The notes below the pieces were generated by a model. The model ran no database searches. It worked only from the letters and a program-made list of their open reading frames with translations, and was not told the origin of the DNA. 13,293 nucleotides of DNA from CAYPAV01 sp964408805. GTDB taxonomy: Bacteria; Pseudomonadota; Alphaproteobacteria; UBA8366. The translations under genes and the position numbers were made by a program. Shown piece after piece: positions 1-7,244 of this stretch. Location of the stretch: assembly GCA_964408805.1 (NCBI GenBank), contig CAYPAV010000041.1, positions 1 to 13,293 of the forward strand. The letters are read 5' to 3'. Each line of letters starts with the position of its first letter. The stretch's first letter is position 1.

Positions 1-52
1 GATGACGCTCTCTCTAACTCACACCGTGGATCCGGTTAAGGGGGCTAGGTCA
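1..52 (-). repeat. Left copy of 52-bp inverted repeat, probable IS terminus
   Basis: This sequence is a perfect reverse complement of positions 13241-13292. Read on the minus strand from position 52 outward it begins TGACCTAGCCCC, which resembles the tips of many IS3-family elements (TGACCTGCCCCC type). The tip therefore faces into the window and the element body would lie to the left, outside it. The repeat is seen directly; the IS3-like assignment rests only on the tip resemblance because no transposase is present. Confidence 0.75.
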
Positions 53-335
53 GTCGTGTATGCGGTCAACTTGATGAAATCCCGTCAGATCGACCTGGTA
101 TCTGGGAGTCACGTCTCCGCCCCCGATCCCGCTGAATAATGTGCTAGCGCCCGGATACCGGGCTTGTCGGTACCCGGGCGCCGCCTTTATGGGGATCGGT
201 TCGTAGTTGAGCGGCTCGGCGGGGCATGGTCCGCTTTGGGTCAAAAACGGTCTTCTCTGAAATGCATGGCCAACGGCCGGTCGGCATCGGTTAGCGGACG
301 TTAGGTTGCGCGACCTTGGTTCGAATGAACGCGGC
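53..335. other. Gene-free stretch between IS-like end and ureohydrolase
   Basis: No convincing gene is seen. A 64-codon minus-strand reading frame across most of it has no recognisable motif and runs into the repeat at the left edge. The stretch holds the strong hairpin at 147-181. It also has a segment around 227-250 (TGGTCCGCTTTGGGTC and following) that partly resembles a segment at 12339-12353. It is also the region downstream of the ureohydrolase gene, but I see no clear hairpin plus T-run terminator for that gene. Confidence 0.5.
147..181. repeat. Strong hairpin (14-bp arms, 7-nt loop)
   Basis: The arms GCGCCCGGATACCG (147-160) and CGGTACCCGGGCGC (168-181) pair over 14 positions with one mismatch, around a GGCTTGT loop. 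No real U-tract follows on either strand, so a classical intrinsic terminator is not well supported. It could be a repeat-family palindrome, a remnant of a mobile-element end, or a structure at the end of the ureohydrolase transcript. Confidence 0.5.
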
Positions 336-1292
336 CTAACCGGCGTTACGCGCCTCGGCGAGCAGGCAGAGGATTTCGTACATCATGGTGGCGCCGACGA
401 GTGCTGTATTGCCTGACTGATCGAAGGGCGGCGACACTTCGACGACATCGGCGCCGATGAGGTCGAGACCGCGGAGGCCCCGCAGCATGCGCTGGGCCTC
501 GTGGGTGGTGTAGCCGCCAACCTCGGGTGTTCCGGTGCCCGGCGCGTAGACGGGATCGAGCCCGTCGACGTCGAAGCTGATATAGGTCGGTCCGTCGCCG
601 GCGATCCGGCGGGCCTCCTGGATCACGCGCTCGACGCCGATCTCGTAGAACTCCTCGATATAGATCACCCGCATGCCGCTTTCGTGTGAGAATTCGGAAT
701 AGTCGCCCGACGAGCGCGACCCCCGGATGCCGATCTGGATCGTCCGCTTGGGGTCGAGCAGACCTTCCTCGACGGCGCGCTTGAAGGGGGTGCCATGGTG
801 ATATTTTTCGCCGCCGAAACCCTCGTCGGCGGTGTCGGTATGGGCATCGAAATGCACCATGCCGACCGGCCGGTCGGCGGCGATGGCGCGGTAGATCGGC
901 AGGGTCACCAGATGATCGCCGCCGCAGGAAAGGGGGGTCACGCCGGCCGCCGCCAGCGGCGCGTAAAATTCCTGGATCATCTCCAGCGACTTCATCAGGT
1001 TCATCGGATTGACCGGCGTATCGCCGGCGTCGCCGATCTTGGCGAGTTCGAAGGGGTTGATCCGGGTTGCGTGATGGACGCGGCGGATCAGGCTCGACAT
1101 GTTGCGGACCTCGCGGGGGCCGTGCCGCGCGCCGGGGCGGTTGGTGACCGCGCCGTCGAAGGGAATCCCCACCATGGCGATGTCGAGCGTCGTCGGGTCG
1201 GTCACGTAGGGCACGCGCATGAAGGTCGGAATGCCCGTATAGCGGGGGTGGACGGTGTGATCCGGCGGTTGGAAATCGGTATCGTCGCTCAT
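336..1292 (-). CDS. Agmatinase-type ureohydrolase (arginase family), guanidino substrate unknown
   Basis: This 318-residue protein belongs to the binuclear-manganese ureohydrolases, which hydrolyse a guanidino group to urea plus an amine. The metal-binding signature is complete: GGDH ending at His127, HFDAHTD at 147-153 (Asp149, His151, Asp153) and SFDVDGLDP at 239-247 (Asp241, Asp243), followed by PGTGTPE at 251-257. The length is normal. The substrate loop HHGTPF at 165-170 is shared by many proteins labelled agmatinase and by guanidino-acid hydrolases, so agmatine, guanidinobutyrate, guanidinopropionate or another guanidino compound are all possible. The ATG start follows a GGGAG Shine-Dalgarno with six bases between. 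The gene is transcribed divergently from soxB across 103 bp, suggesting shared regulation and a possible role in feeding the sarcosine oxidase. Family assignment is firm; substrate is not. Confidence 0.93.
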   Translation of the reverse strand: MSDDTDFQPPDHTVHPRYTGIPTFMRVPYVTDPTTLDIAMVGIPFDGAVTNRPGARHGPREVRNMSSLIRRVHHATRINPFELAKIGDAGDTPVNPMNLMKSLEMIQEFYAPLAAAGVTPLSCGGDHLVTLPIYRAIAADRPVGMVHFDAHTDTADEGFGGEKYHHGTPFKRAVEEGLLDPKRTIQIGIRGSRSSGDYSEFSHESGMRVIYIEEFYEIGVERVIQEARRIAGDGPTYISFDVDGLDPVYAPGTGTPEVGGYTTHEAQRMLRGLRGLDLIGADVVEVSPPFDQSGNTALVGATMMYEILCLLAEARNAG

Positions 1293-1395
1293 CGGAGGCT
1301 CCCGGCTTTTGCGGTTGTGACGGACGCTTGGTCTTGCGGTGAAAAGAGTCTAAGTGATTTCGAAGCGGTTCTCCAAGAGACCGCGTGGGAGAAAG
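1293..1395. promoter_or_regulatory. Divergent intergenic region between ureohydrolase and soxB
   Basis: These 103 bp separate two divergent start codons, so they must hold the promoters of both transcripts unless those lie inside the genes. No clear -35/-10 pair is visible. A small imperfect hairpin lies at 1365-1384 (GCGGT paired with ACCGC, CTC with GAG, one bulged T, CAA loop), just upstream of the soxB ribosome binding site, where an operator or leader structure could sit. No regulator gene is adjacent. Confidence 0.4.
1387..1391 (+). promoter_or_regulatory. Ribosome binding site deciding the soxB start
   Basis: GGGAG lies four bases before the ATG at 1396. An in-frame GTG at 1354 would add 14 residues without similarity to the family N-terminus. 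The ATG at 1396 gives MRHYSIF, the usual SoxB beginning, so it is preferred. Confidence 0.65.
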
Positions 1396-2652
1396 ATGCG
1401 GCACTACTCGATATTCAACCTGGCGCGCGCTGCCCTTGGCGGTCACAAGGGCTGGTCCCGGGCCTGGCGCGACCCCGAACCGAAGCCCGAATACGACGTC
1501 GTGATCGTCGGCGGCGGCGGGCACGGGCTGGCGACCGCGTACTATCTCGCGAAGGAGCACGGCATCACCAATGTCGCGGTGCTGGAGAAGGGCTATCTCG
1601 GCGGCGGCAACACCGGCCGGAACACGACGATTATCCGCTCCAACTACATGATGCCCGGCAACACGCGGTTCTACGAGAAGTCGGTCCAGCTTTACGAAGG
1701 CCTGACTCGCGACCTCAACTTCAACATCATGCTGTCGCAGCGGGGCCAGCTGGGGATCGGCCATTCCGACCCGCAGATGGCGGTCCTCGCCCGGCGCGGC
1801 AACACCATGCGCCTGAACGGTATCGATGCCGAGTTGTTGAACCGCGAGGAGGTGATGAAGATCGTCCCCTTCCTCGACTATTCGCCGAACGCCCGTTTTC
1901 CCATCCAAGGGGCCCTTTGGCAGGGCCGCGCCGGGATCGCGCGACACGACGCGGTCGCCTGGGGGCTGGCGCGCGGGGCGGACCGCTATGGAATTGACAT
2001 TATTCAGAACTGCGAAGTGACGGGGTTTATGAAGGACGGCGCGCGGGTCGTCGGTGTCGAGACGACACGGGGCCCGATCCGCGCCGCCAAGGTCGGGACC
2101 GCGGTCGCGGGGCATACGGGCCATCTGGCGGCGAAGGCGGGGCTGACCTTGCCGATCGAAACGCACGTCCTGCAGGCTTTCGTCTCGGAGCCGTTGAAGC
2201 CGTTGCTGGATGTGGTGATTTCCTATGGCGCGGCGCATTTCTATATCAGCCAGTCCGACAAGGGGACGCTGGTCTTCGGCGGCGATCTCGACGGCTACAA
2301 TTCCTACGCCCAGCGCGGCAACCTGCCGACCATCGAGCATGTGATGGCGGGAGGGCTGGCGCTCATGCCCTGTCTCTCGCGGCTTCGTTTCCATCGCCAT
2401 TGGGGCGGTGTCATGGACATGACCATGGACGGCAGCCCGATCATCTGCAAATCGCCGATCGAGGGGCTCTATATCGACGGCGGCTGGTGCTATGGCGGCT
2501 TCAAGGCCACGCCGGCGTCCGGCTGGTGTTTCGCCCATACCATCGCGGAGGATCGCCCGCACGATCTCAACGAACGATTCACCATCGAGCGCTTCGCCGA
2601 GGGCCGCGTTATCGAGGAAAGGGGTGCCGGTCCGGTGCCCTGGCATCAATAG
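1396..2652 (+). CDS. soxB: Sarcosine oxidase beta subunit
   Basis: This is the catalytic flavin subunit of the heterotetrameric (SoxBDAG) sarcosine oxidase, which oxidises the N-methyl group of sarcosine in the cytoplasm. The 418-residue length is typical. The N-terminus MRHYSIF and GHKGWSRAWRDPEPKP are family hallmarks. A Rossmann dinucleotide-binding motif VIVGGGGHG lies at about 36-44, with the acidic end of the FAD site near Glu64. The family's covalent FMN attachment histidine should correspond to His184 in ARHDAVAWG; that is inferred from the conserved context, not from an alignment. The C-terminal GGWCYGGFKATPASGW segment is also characteristic. It is first in the operon, 12 bp before soxD. 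The true substrate could be another N-methyl amino acid, since homologues with altered specificity exist. Confidence 0.95.
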   Translation: MRHYSIFNLARAALGGHKGWSRAWRDPEPKPEYDVVIVGGGGHGLATAYYLAKEHGITNVAVLEKGYLGGGNTGRNTTIIRSNYMMPGNTRFYEKSVQLYEGLTRDLNFNIMLSQRGQLGIGHSDPQMAVLARRGNTMRLNGIDAELLNREEVMKIVPFLDYSPNARFPIQGALWQGRAGIARHDAVAWGLARGADRYGIDIIQNCEVTGFMKDGARVVGVETTRGPIRAAKVGTAVAGHTGHLAAKAGLTLPIETHVLQAFVSEPLKPLLDVVISYGAAHFYISQSDKGTLVFGGDLDGYNSYAQRGNLPTIEHVMAGGLALMPCLSRLRFHRHWGGVMDMTMDGSPIICKSPIEGLYIDGGWCYGGFKATPASGWCFAHTIAEDRPHDLNERFTIERFAEGRVIEERGAGPVPWHQ

Positions 2653-2664
2653 GCGATCCCCGGC

Positions 2665-2931
2665 ATGCTGCGGATCGAATGTCCTCACTGTGGCCTCCGC
2701 GACCACGCGGAGTTCAGCTATGGCGGCGATGCAACCAAGGTTCGTCCCGCCCATGGCAACGGCGACATGTCGGTCTGGTTCGATTATGTCTTCCTGCGCG
2801 ACAATCCGAAGGGTCCGCATGCCGAGTACTGGCACCACGCCCATGGCTGCCGCGAATGGCTGGTGGTCGAGCGCGACACGGTGAGCCATGAAATCCTCTC
2901 CGTCGCCCGGGCCCGCGGGAAGCGCGGCTGA
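2665..2931 (+). CDS. soxD: Sarcosine oxidase delta subunit
   Basis: This small 88-residue subunit binds zinc and holds the heterotetramer together. The expected ligands are visible: Cys6 and Cys9 in CPHC near the N-terminus, and His58 and Cys62 in the HHAHGC segment, matching the Cys-Cys-His-Cys site known for SoxD. YGGDA and the EYWHHAHGCREW stretch are family hallmarks. No strong Shine-Dalgarno precedes the ATG, which fits translation coupled to soxB, whose stop lies 12 bp upstream. The stop codon is followed after a single base by the preferred soxA start. Confidence 0.94.
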   Translation: MLRIECPHCGLRDHAEFSYGGDATKVRPAHGNGDMSVWFDYVFLRDNPKGPHAEYWHHAHGCREWLVVERDTVSHEILSVARARGKRG

Positions 2932-2932
2932 G

Positions 2933-5884
2933 ATGGCGAAACACTCTTTCAGGCGGGAAGCGGGCGGGGTCATCGATCGTGACCGGCCGCTTCAATTCCA
3001 CTTCGACGGCAAGGCGTATCAAGGCTATGCCGGCGACACGCTGGCCTCGGCCCTGCTCGCCAACGGAGTCCGATTGTTGGGGCGGAGCTTCAAATACCAT
3101 CGCCCGCGCGGCCTCTTCGCAATCGGTCCCGAGGAACCGAACGCGATGGTAACGCTTCGCGAGGCGGCGCGGCGGGAACCCAACATTCCCGCCACCATGA
3201 TCGAGCTTTTCGACGGCCTGGTGGCCGAAAGCCAGAACCGCTGGCCGTCGCTTCGTCATGATTTGATGGCGCTGAACGGCCTGGCAGCCCCGCTGCTTCC
3301 GGCGGGGTTCTATTACAAGACCTTCAAATGGCCGGACGCGCTCTGGGAGCCGTTCTACGAGCGGCTGATTCGGCGCGCCGGGGGTATGGGCCGGGCGACC
3401 GACCGATCCGATCCGGACGCTTACGAAAAGGCGCACGGATTCTGCGACGTGCTGGTCGTCGGCGGCGGCCCGGCCGGGCTGGCGGCGGCGCGAGCCGCGG
3501 GGGCGGCGGGCGCGCGCGTGTTGTTGGTCGAGCAGATGGCCTGGCTTGGCGGCGACGAGGCCTATGCCGCCGAACCGACGCCCGTACTCGCCGAGACGGT
3601 CGCCGACCTGGAAGCGATGGACGAGGTGACGGTGATGACCCGCACCACCGCCTTCGGCCAATATGACGGCAATGTCTTCGGCTTGCTGGAACGGGTCGCC
3701 GACCATCTGCCGGTCCCGCCCGAGGGCGCGCCCCGTCAGCGCTTCTGGATTGTGCGCGCCAAGCAAGTGGTCTTCGCCACCGGGGCGATCGAGCAGCCGC
3801 TGGTCTTTCCGGAGAACGACCGGCCGGGCGTGATGCTGGCGGGGGCGGTGCGCGGTCTCGTCAATCGCTTCGGCGTCGTGCCGGGGCGCCGCCACGTCGT
3901 CTTCACCAATAACGAGAGCGGCTATCGGACAGCGATCGATTTGGCCCGCGCGGGCGGCGAGGTCGCCGCCGTCGTCGATCCCCGAGCCGAAGTATCGGGT
4001 CCCGGTGTCGACGGTGTCCGCGATCACGGCATCGAACACCACACGGGCGCGACTGTCTCCGCCGTTGGCGGCCGCCATCTCCGTATGGTCGATGTGACGG
4101 TAGACGGCGAGACGCGGCGGATCGCCTGCGATGTCCTCGCGGTTTCCGGTGGCTGGCAGCCGGTTGCTCATCTGCAAAGCCATGTCGGCGACAAGCCGGT
4201 GTTCAGCGAAGATCTGGCCGCCTTCGTTCCGGGCGCGCCGCGCCGGGGACAATGGAATGCGGGATCGGTGCGGGGGCTCGAGGCGACGGATGATTGTTCG
4301 CGCGATGGGGCCGTCGCGGGGGCAGGGGCCGCGCGGGCATTGGACTTCGCCGTCCCGGATGCCGGCGCGCCCGTCGACGTTCCGCGCGGCGGCCATCCGG
4401 GTCCGGCCGCGCGGATCATGCCGCCCCGCAGCGGTAAGCGATTCCTCGATCTCCAGCACGACGTCCGGGTCGAGGATATCGAACTGGCGCATCGCGAGGG
4501 TTATGTCTCGGTCGAGCACCTGAAGCGCTACACCATGCTCGGTATGGCGACGGACCAGGGCAAGACCTCGAACGTGGCCGGACTGGCACGGATGGCGGAA
4601 GCCCGCGACCTGGCCGTCGCGGAGGCTGGCGTCACCACCTTCCGGCCGCCCTATACGCCGGTCGCCATCGGCGCCGTCGCGGGTCCCGAGGTCGGCCGTC
4701 ATTTCGCGCCCGAGCGCTTGTCGCCGATGCATGATTGGCATCTTCGCCAAGGGGCCGTGATGGTGGAGGCGGGGCTCTGGCTGCGGCCCCGCTATTACCC
4801 GCGCGACGGCGAGGATATTCACGCCGCCTATCGCCGCGAGGCAGGAGCGGTACGCCGCAAGGTCGGCATGGTCGACGTCACCAGCCTCGGCAAGATCGAC
4901 GTCCAGGGTCCCGATGCGGGCGAATTCCTGGACCGGGTCTACGTCAACACCTTCTCGACCCTGCCCATCGGCCGGGCACGCTACGGCGTTATGCTGCGGG
5001 ACGACGGGTTCGTCTTCGATGACGGCACCACCTCCCATGTCGGCGAGAACCACTACTTCATGACCACGACGACCGCGGAAGCGGGGCCTGTGCTGGCGCA
5101 GATGGAATTCCTGCTGGCGACGGCCTGGACCGACCTTCGCGTCCACCTGACCTCGGTCAGCGATCAATGGGCCGGCATCGCGGTGGCCGGGCCGGACAGC
5201 CGGGCCCTGCTTGCCGGCGCGATTCCGGACATCGATTTTTCGAACGAGGCCTTCCCTTTCATGGGGGTACGGGAAGGGGTGCTCGACGGCGCACCGGTTC
5301 GCGTCCTTCGGATCAGTTTTTCGGGCGAGCTTGCCTATGAGGTCTATACGCCGTCCGATTTCGGCTTGGCGGTTTGGGAGCGGCTCTGGACTGCCGGCAA
5401 GGCCTTGGATTGCGTCGCCTACGGGACCGAGGCGATGGCGGCGCTTCGGATCGAGAAAGGCCATGTCGCGGGGCCGGAGCTCGACGGCCGCACCACGCTC
5501 GCCGATCTCGGGTTGGCGCGGATGGCGAGCAAGAAGAAATCTTTCGTGGGCCAGGTGCTGACGACGCGGCCTGCCCTCGTCGCCGAGGATCGGCCGCGGC
5601 TGGTCGGGTTGTTCCCGGTCGACCGATCGCGGAACATTCGCGCCGGCGCGTTGCTGCGCCGGGATCCGCTATTGGTGCCCGACGGCGAGACATTGGGCCA
5701 TGTCACCTCCGTCTCCCACAGCCCCGAACTCGGCCATTATATCGGCCTGGCCCTGGTCACCGGCGGCACCGACCGCATCGGCGAGACGCTCTATGCCTGC
5801 TACCCGCTGAAGGACGAGAACCTCGCTGTCGAGGTCGTCTCCCCCCACTTCGTCGACCCCAAGGGAGAACGGCTCCATGCTTGA
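2933..5884 (+). CDS. soxA: Sarcosine oxidase alpha subunit
   Basis: This 983-residue alpha subunit carries the NAD+ site and the tetrahydrofolate-binding module that receives the one-carbon unit as 5,10-methylene-THF. Visible regions in order: an N-terminal ferredoxin-like segment with GYAGDTLASALLANGV and GRSFKYHRPRG (about 31-60); a Rossmann dinucleotide site VVGGGPAGLAAA near 175-186 with Glu200 ending strand two; a second nucleotide-binding region with ATGAIEQPLVFPENDRPG; then a GcvT (aminomethyltransferase-like) fold from about residue 605 to the C-terminus, with VDVTSLGKIDVQGPDA inside. The ATG at 2933 gives a family-like N-terminus. An in-frame ATG at 2888 would overlap soxD and add 15 unlike residues. 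It overlaps soxG by 8 bp. Length is normal and the frame is intact. Confidence 0.95.
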   Translation: MAKHSFRREAGGVIDRDRPLQFHFDGKAYQGYAGDTLASALLANGVRLLGRSFKYHRPRGLFAIGPEEPNAMVTLREAARREPNIPATMIELFDGLVAESQNRWPSLRHDLMALNGLAAPLLPAGFYYKTFKWPDALWEPFYERLIRRAGGMGRATDRSDPDAYEKAHGFCDVLVVGGGPAGLAAARAAGAAGARVLLVEQMAWLGGDEAYAAEPTPVLAETVADLEAMDEVTVMTRTTAFGQYDGNVFGLLERVADHLPVPPEGAPRQRFWIVRAKQVVFATGAIEQPLVFPENDRPGVMLAGAVRGLVNRFGVVPGRRHVVFTNNESGYRTAIDLARAGGEVAAVVDPRAEVSGPGVDGVRDHGIEHHTGATVSAVGGRHLRMVDVTVDGETRRIACDVLAVSGGWQPVAHLQSHVGDKPVFSEDLAAFVPGAPRRGQWNAGSVRGLEATDDCSRDGAVAGAGAARALDFAVPDAGAPVDVPRGGHPGPAARIMPPRSGKRFLDLQHDVRVEDIELAHREGYVSVEHLKRYTMLGMATDQGKTSNVAGLARMAEARDLAVAEAGVTTFRPPYTPVAIGAVAGPEVGRHFAPERLSPMHDWHLRQGAVMVEAGLWLRPRYYPRDGEDIHAAYRREAGAVRRKVGMVDVTSLGKIDVQGPDAGEFLDRVYVNTFSTLPIGRARYGVMLRDDGFVFDDGTTSHVGENHYFMTTTTAEAGPVLAQMEFLLATAWTDLRVHLTSVSDQWAGIAVAGPDSRALLAGAIPDIDFSNEAFPFMGVREGVLDGAPVRVLRISFSGELAYEVYTPSDFGLAVWERLWTAGKALDCVAYGTEAMAALRIEKGHVAGPELDGRTTLADLGLARMASKKKSFVGQVLTTRPALVAEDRPRLVGLFPVDRSRNIRAGALLRRDPLLVPDGETLGHVTSVSHSPELGHYIGLALVTGGTDRIGETLYACYPLKDENLAVEVVSPHFVDPKGERLHA

Positions 5885-6461
5885 CGCACGGTCCGCCTTG
5901 GCCGAACACCTGGTACCGGGCCGATACGGGGCCGGGGAGGGGGGCGTTTCGTTGTCTGAACGCCGCGGCCGCTCGATCGTGCAGGTCGCGGGTTGGCCCG
6001 AGAGCTTCGATGCCGTCACGCGACGGATCACCGAATTGACAAGCTGCCCCGTCGACCCGACCTTCGGGCGCGCCGGCGTCGGCAATGGGCTTGCCGCCAT
6101 CCGGGTCGGCGCCGAACGGATTTGGATGGTGGGTGAAGAGGCCAACCTTGTTGACCGGTTGCGTGAAGGCTTGGACGGCGACGCGGCTTCTCTGCTCGAT
6201 CTCGGGCATAGCCGCACCATCCTGCGGATCGATGGGCCGGCGAGCGGTCGGGTCCTCGCGAAAGGTCTGCCGATCGATCTCCACGCAAACGAATTTCCGG
6301 TCGACGCAACGGCGGCCACGGCACTCCACGGGACCGGCGTTCTGGTCCACCGCTGCGGCGCGGCGGCTTTCAATCTATATATTCCGCGTGGCTTCGCGGT
6401 CAGTATCTGGCAGTGGCTCACATCGGCCGCGGCCGAATTCGGTTACCAAACAGGAGAATAA
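5877..6461 (+). CDS. soxG: Sarcosine oxidase gamma subunit
   Basis: This 194-residue protein is the gamma subunit, a GcvT-related polypeptide that completes the heterotetramer. Supporting segments are HSRTILRIDGP, LAKGLPIDLH and the C-terminal FNLYIPRGFAVSIWQWL, which recur in SoxG proteins. The start overlaps the soxA stop by 8 bp, and a Shine-Dalgarno (AAGGGAGAA) lies inside the soxA 3' end, indicating translational coupling. The gene sits in the standard soxBDAG position. The next gene starts 1 bp after its stop codon. Gamma is the least conserved subunit, but context and motifs agree. Confidence 0.92.
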   Translation: MLDARSALAEHLVPGRYGAGEGGVSLSERRGRSIVQVAGWPESFDAVTRRITELTSCPVDPTFGRAGVGNGLAAIRVGAERIWMVGEEANLVDRLREGLDGDAASLLDLGHSRTILRIDGPASGRVLAKGLPIDLHANEFPVDATAATALHGTGVLVHRCGAAAFNLYIPRGFAVSIWQWLTSAAAEFGYQTGE

Positions 6462-6462
6462 A

Positions 6463-7224
6463 ATGGCTTATCTCTCGCGCGACGGCGTTCGCATCTATTA
6501 CGAGGATCACGGCGAGGGGCCGGTGGTTCTGTTGAGCCACGGCTACAGTTCGGCCAGCCCGACCTGGCAGGATCAGGTCGCGGCTTTCAATGATCGCTAC
6601 CGGGTGATCGTCTGGGACATGCGGGGGCACGGCAAGTCGGACTATCCGGACGACCAGGCACTATATTCCGAGGCCCACATGGTGGCCGACATGGCGGCAC
6701 TCCTCGACGAATGCGGGTTGGAGAGCGCGGTGATCGCTGGCCTTTCGCTCGGCGGCGTCGCGAGCCTCGCCTTCCATCTGGCGCATCCCGAACGCTGCCG
6801 CGCCTTGATGCTGTTCGACACCGGTCCCGGCTTCAAGAAGGAAGCGCCGCGCAACGCCTGGAACGATCGGGCGGCAAAACGCGGCGACGATTTCGATCGC
6901 GACGGCCTGTCGGCCTTGGGCAAGGGGGCCGAGAAACGGGCGTCCTGGCACCGGGACGCCAGCGGTCTCGCCAGGGCCGCGCGCGGCATGTTGGCCCAGG
7001 AGGGCGACCACCTTATCAACTCGCTCCCCGACATTTCGATCCCGACGCTGGTTCTGGCGGGCGTGAACGACGAGCCGTTCCTTGCCGCGACCGATTACAT
7101 GGCCGCGAAAATCCCAAACGCCGTCAAGGCGATGATCCCGGATGCGGGCCACTCCGCCAATCTGGACAATCCCGAAGCGTTCAATCGGGCCGTCGGCGAT
7201 TTCCTCGACGGGCTCGCGGCGTGA
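6463..7224 (+). CDS. Alpha/beta hydrolase, substrate unknown
   Basis: This 253-residue cytoplasmic alpha/beta hydrolase shows an apparently complete catalytic triad: nucleophile Ser95 in GLSLGG, Asp203 in VNDEPF and His230 in DAGHSANLDNP. An oxyanion HG dipeptide lies at 26-27 (SHGYSS), and WDMRGHGKSD at 51-60 is the usual strand-4 signature. The length fits single-domain esterases, lactonases or haloperoxidase-like hydrolases, and the exact reaction cannot be read from sequence. An AGGAG ribosome binding site at 6452-6456 sits inside the soxG 3' end, and the start is one base after the soxG stop, so it is almost certainly co-transcribed with the sox operon. This gene is not part of the usual sarcosine oxidase cluster and may act on a precursor ester, amide or lactone. 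Confidence 0.88.
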   Translation: MAYLSRDGVRIYYEDHGEGPVVLLSHGYSSASPTWQDQVAAFNDRYRVIVWDMRGHGKSDYPDDQALYSEAHMVADMAALLDECGLESAVIAGLSLGGVASLAFHLAHPERCRALMLFDTGPGFKKEAPRNAWNDRAAKRGDDFDRDGLSALGKGAEKRASWHRDASGLARAARGMLAQEGDHLINSLPDISIPTLVLAGVNDEPFLAATDYMAAKIPNAVKAMIPDAGHSANLDNPEAFNRAVGDFLDGLAA

Positions 7225-7244
7225 GCCCGAAAGGAGAACCGAGA

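Noticed and set aside
50..244. 64-codon minus-strand frame at the left edge
   Set aside because: It has no motif, no good ribosome binding site, and is crossed by the strong hairpin. It could be a remnant, but nothing supports a gene.
306..335. GGTTCGAAT resembling a tRNA T-loop
   Set aside because: The flanking bases do not form a T stem, and no acceptor, D or anticodon arm can be built around it.
346..2973. 875-codon minus-strand frame overlapping the ureohydrolase and soxB
   Set aside because: It is a shadow of the ureohydrolase in another frame joined to the antisense of soxB, with no recognisable motif and low-complexity Arg/Pro-rich stretches.
2714..5464. Very long (916-codon) open frame on the minus strand
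   Set aside because: It lies antisense to soxD and soxA. Long antisense open frames are expected in GC-rich DNA, and the translation is rich in Arg, Asp, His and Gly without any domain, while the plus strand has clear sarcosine oxidase motifs.
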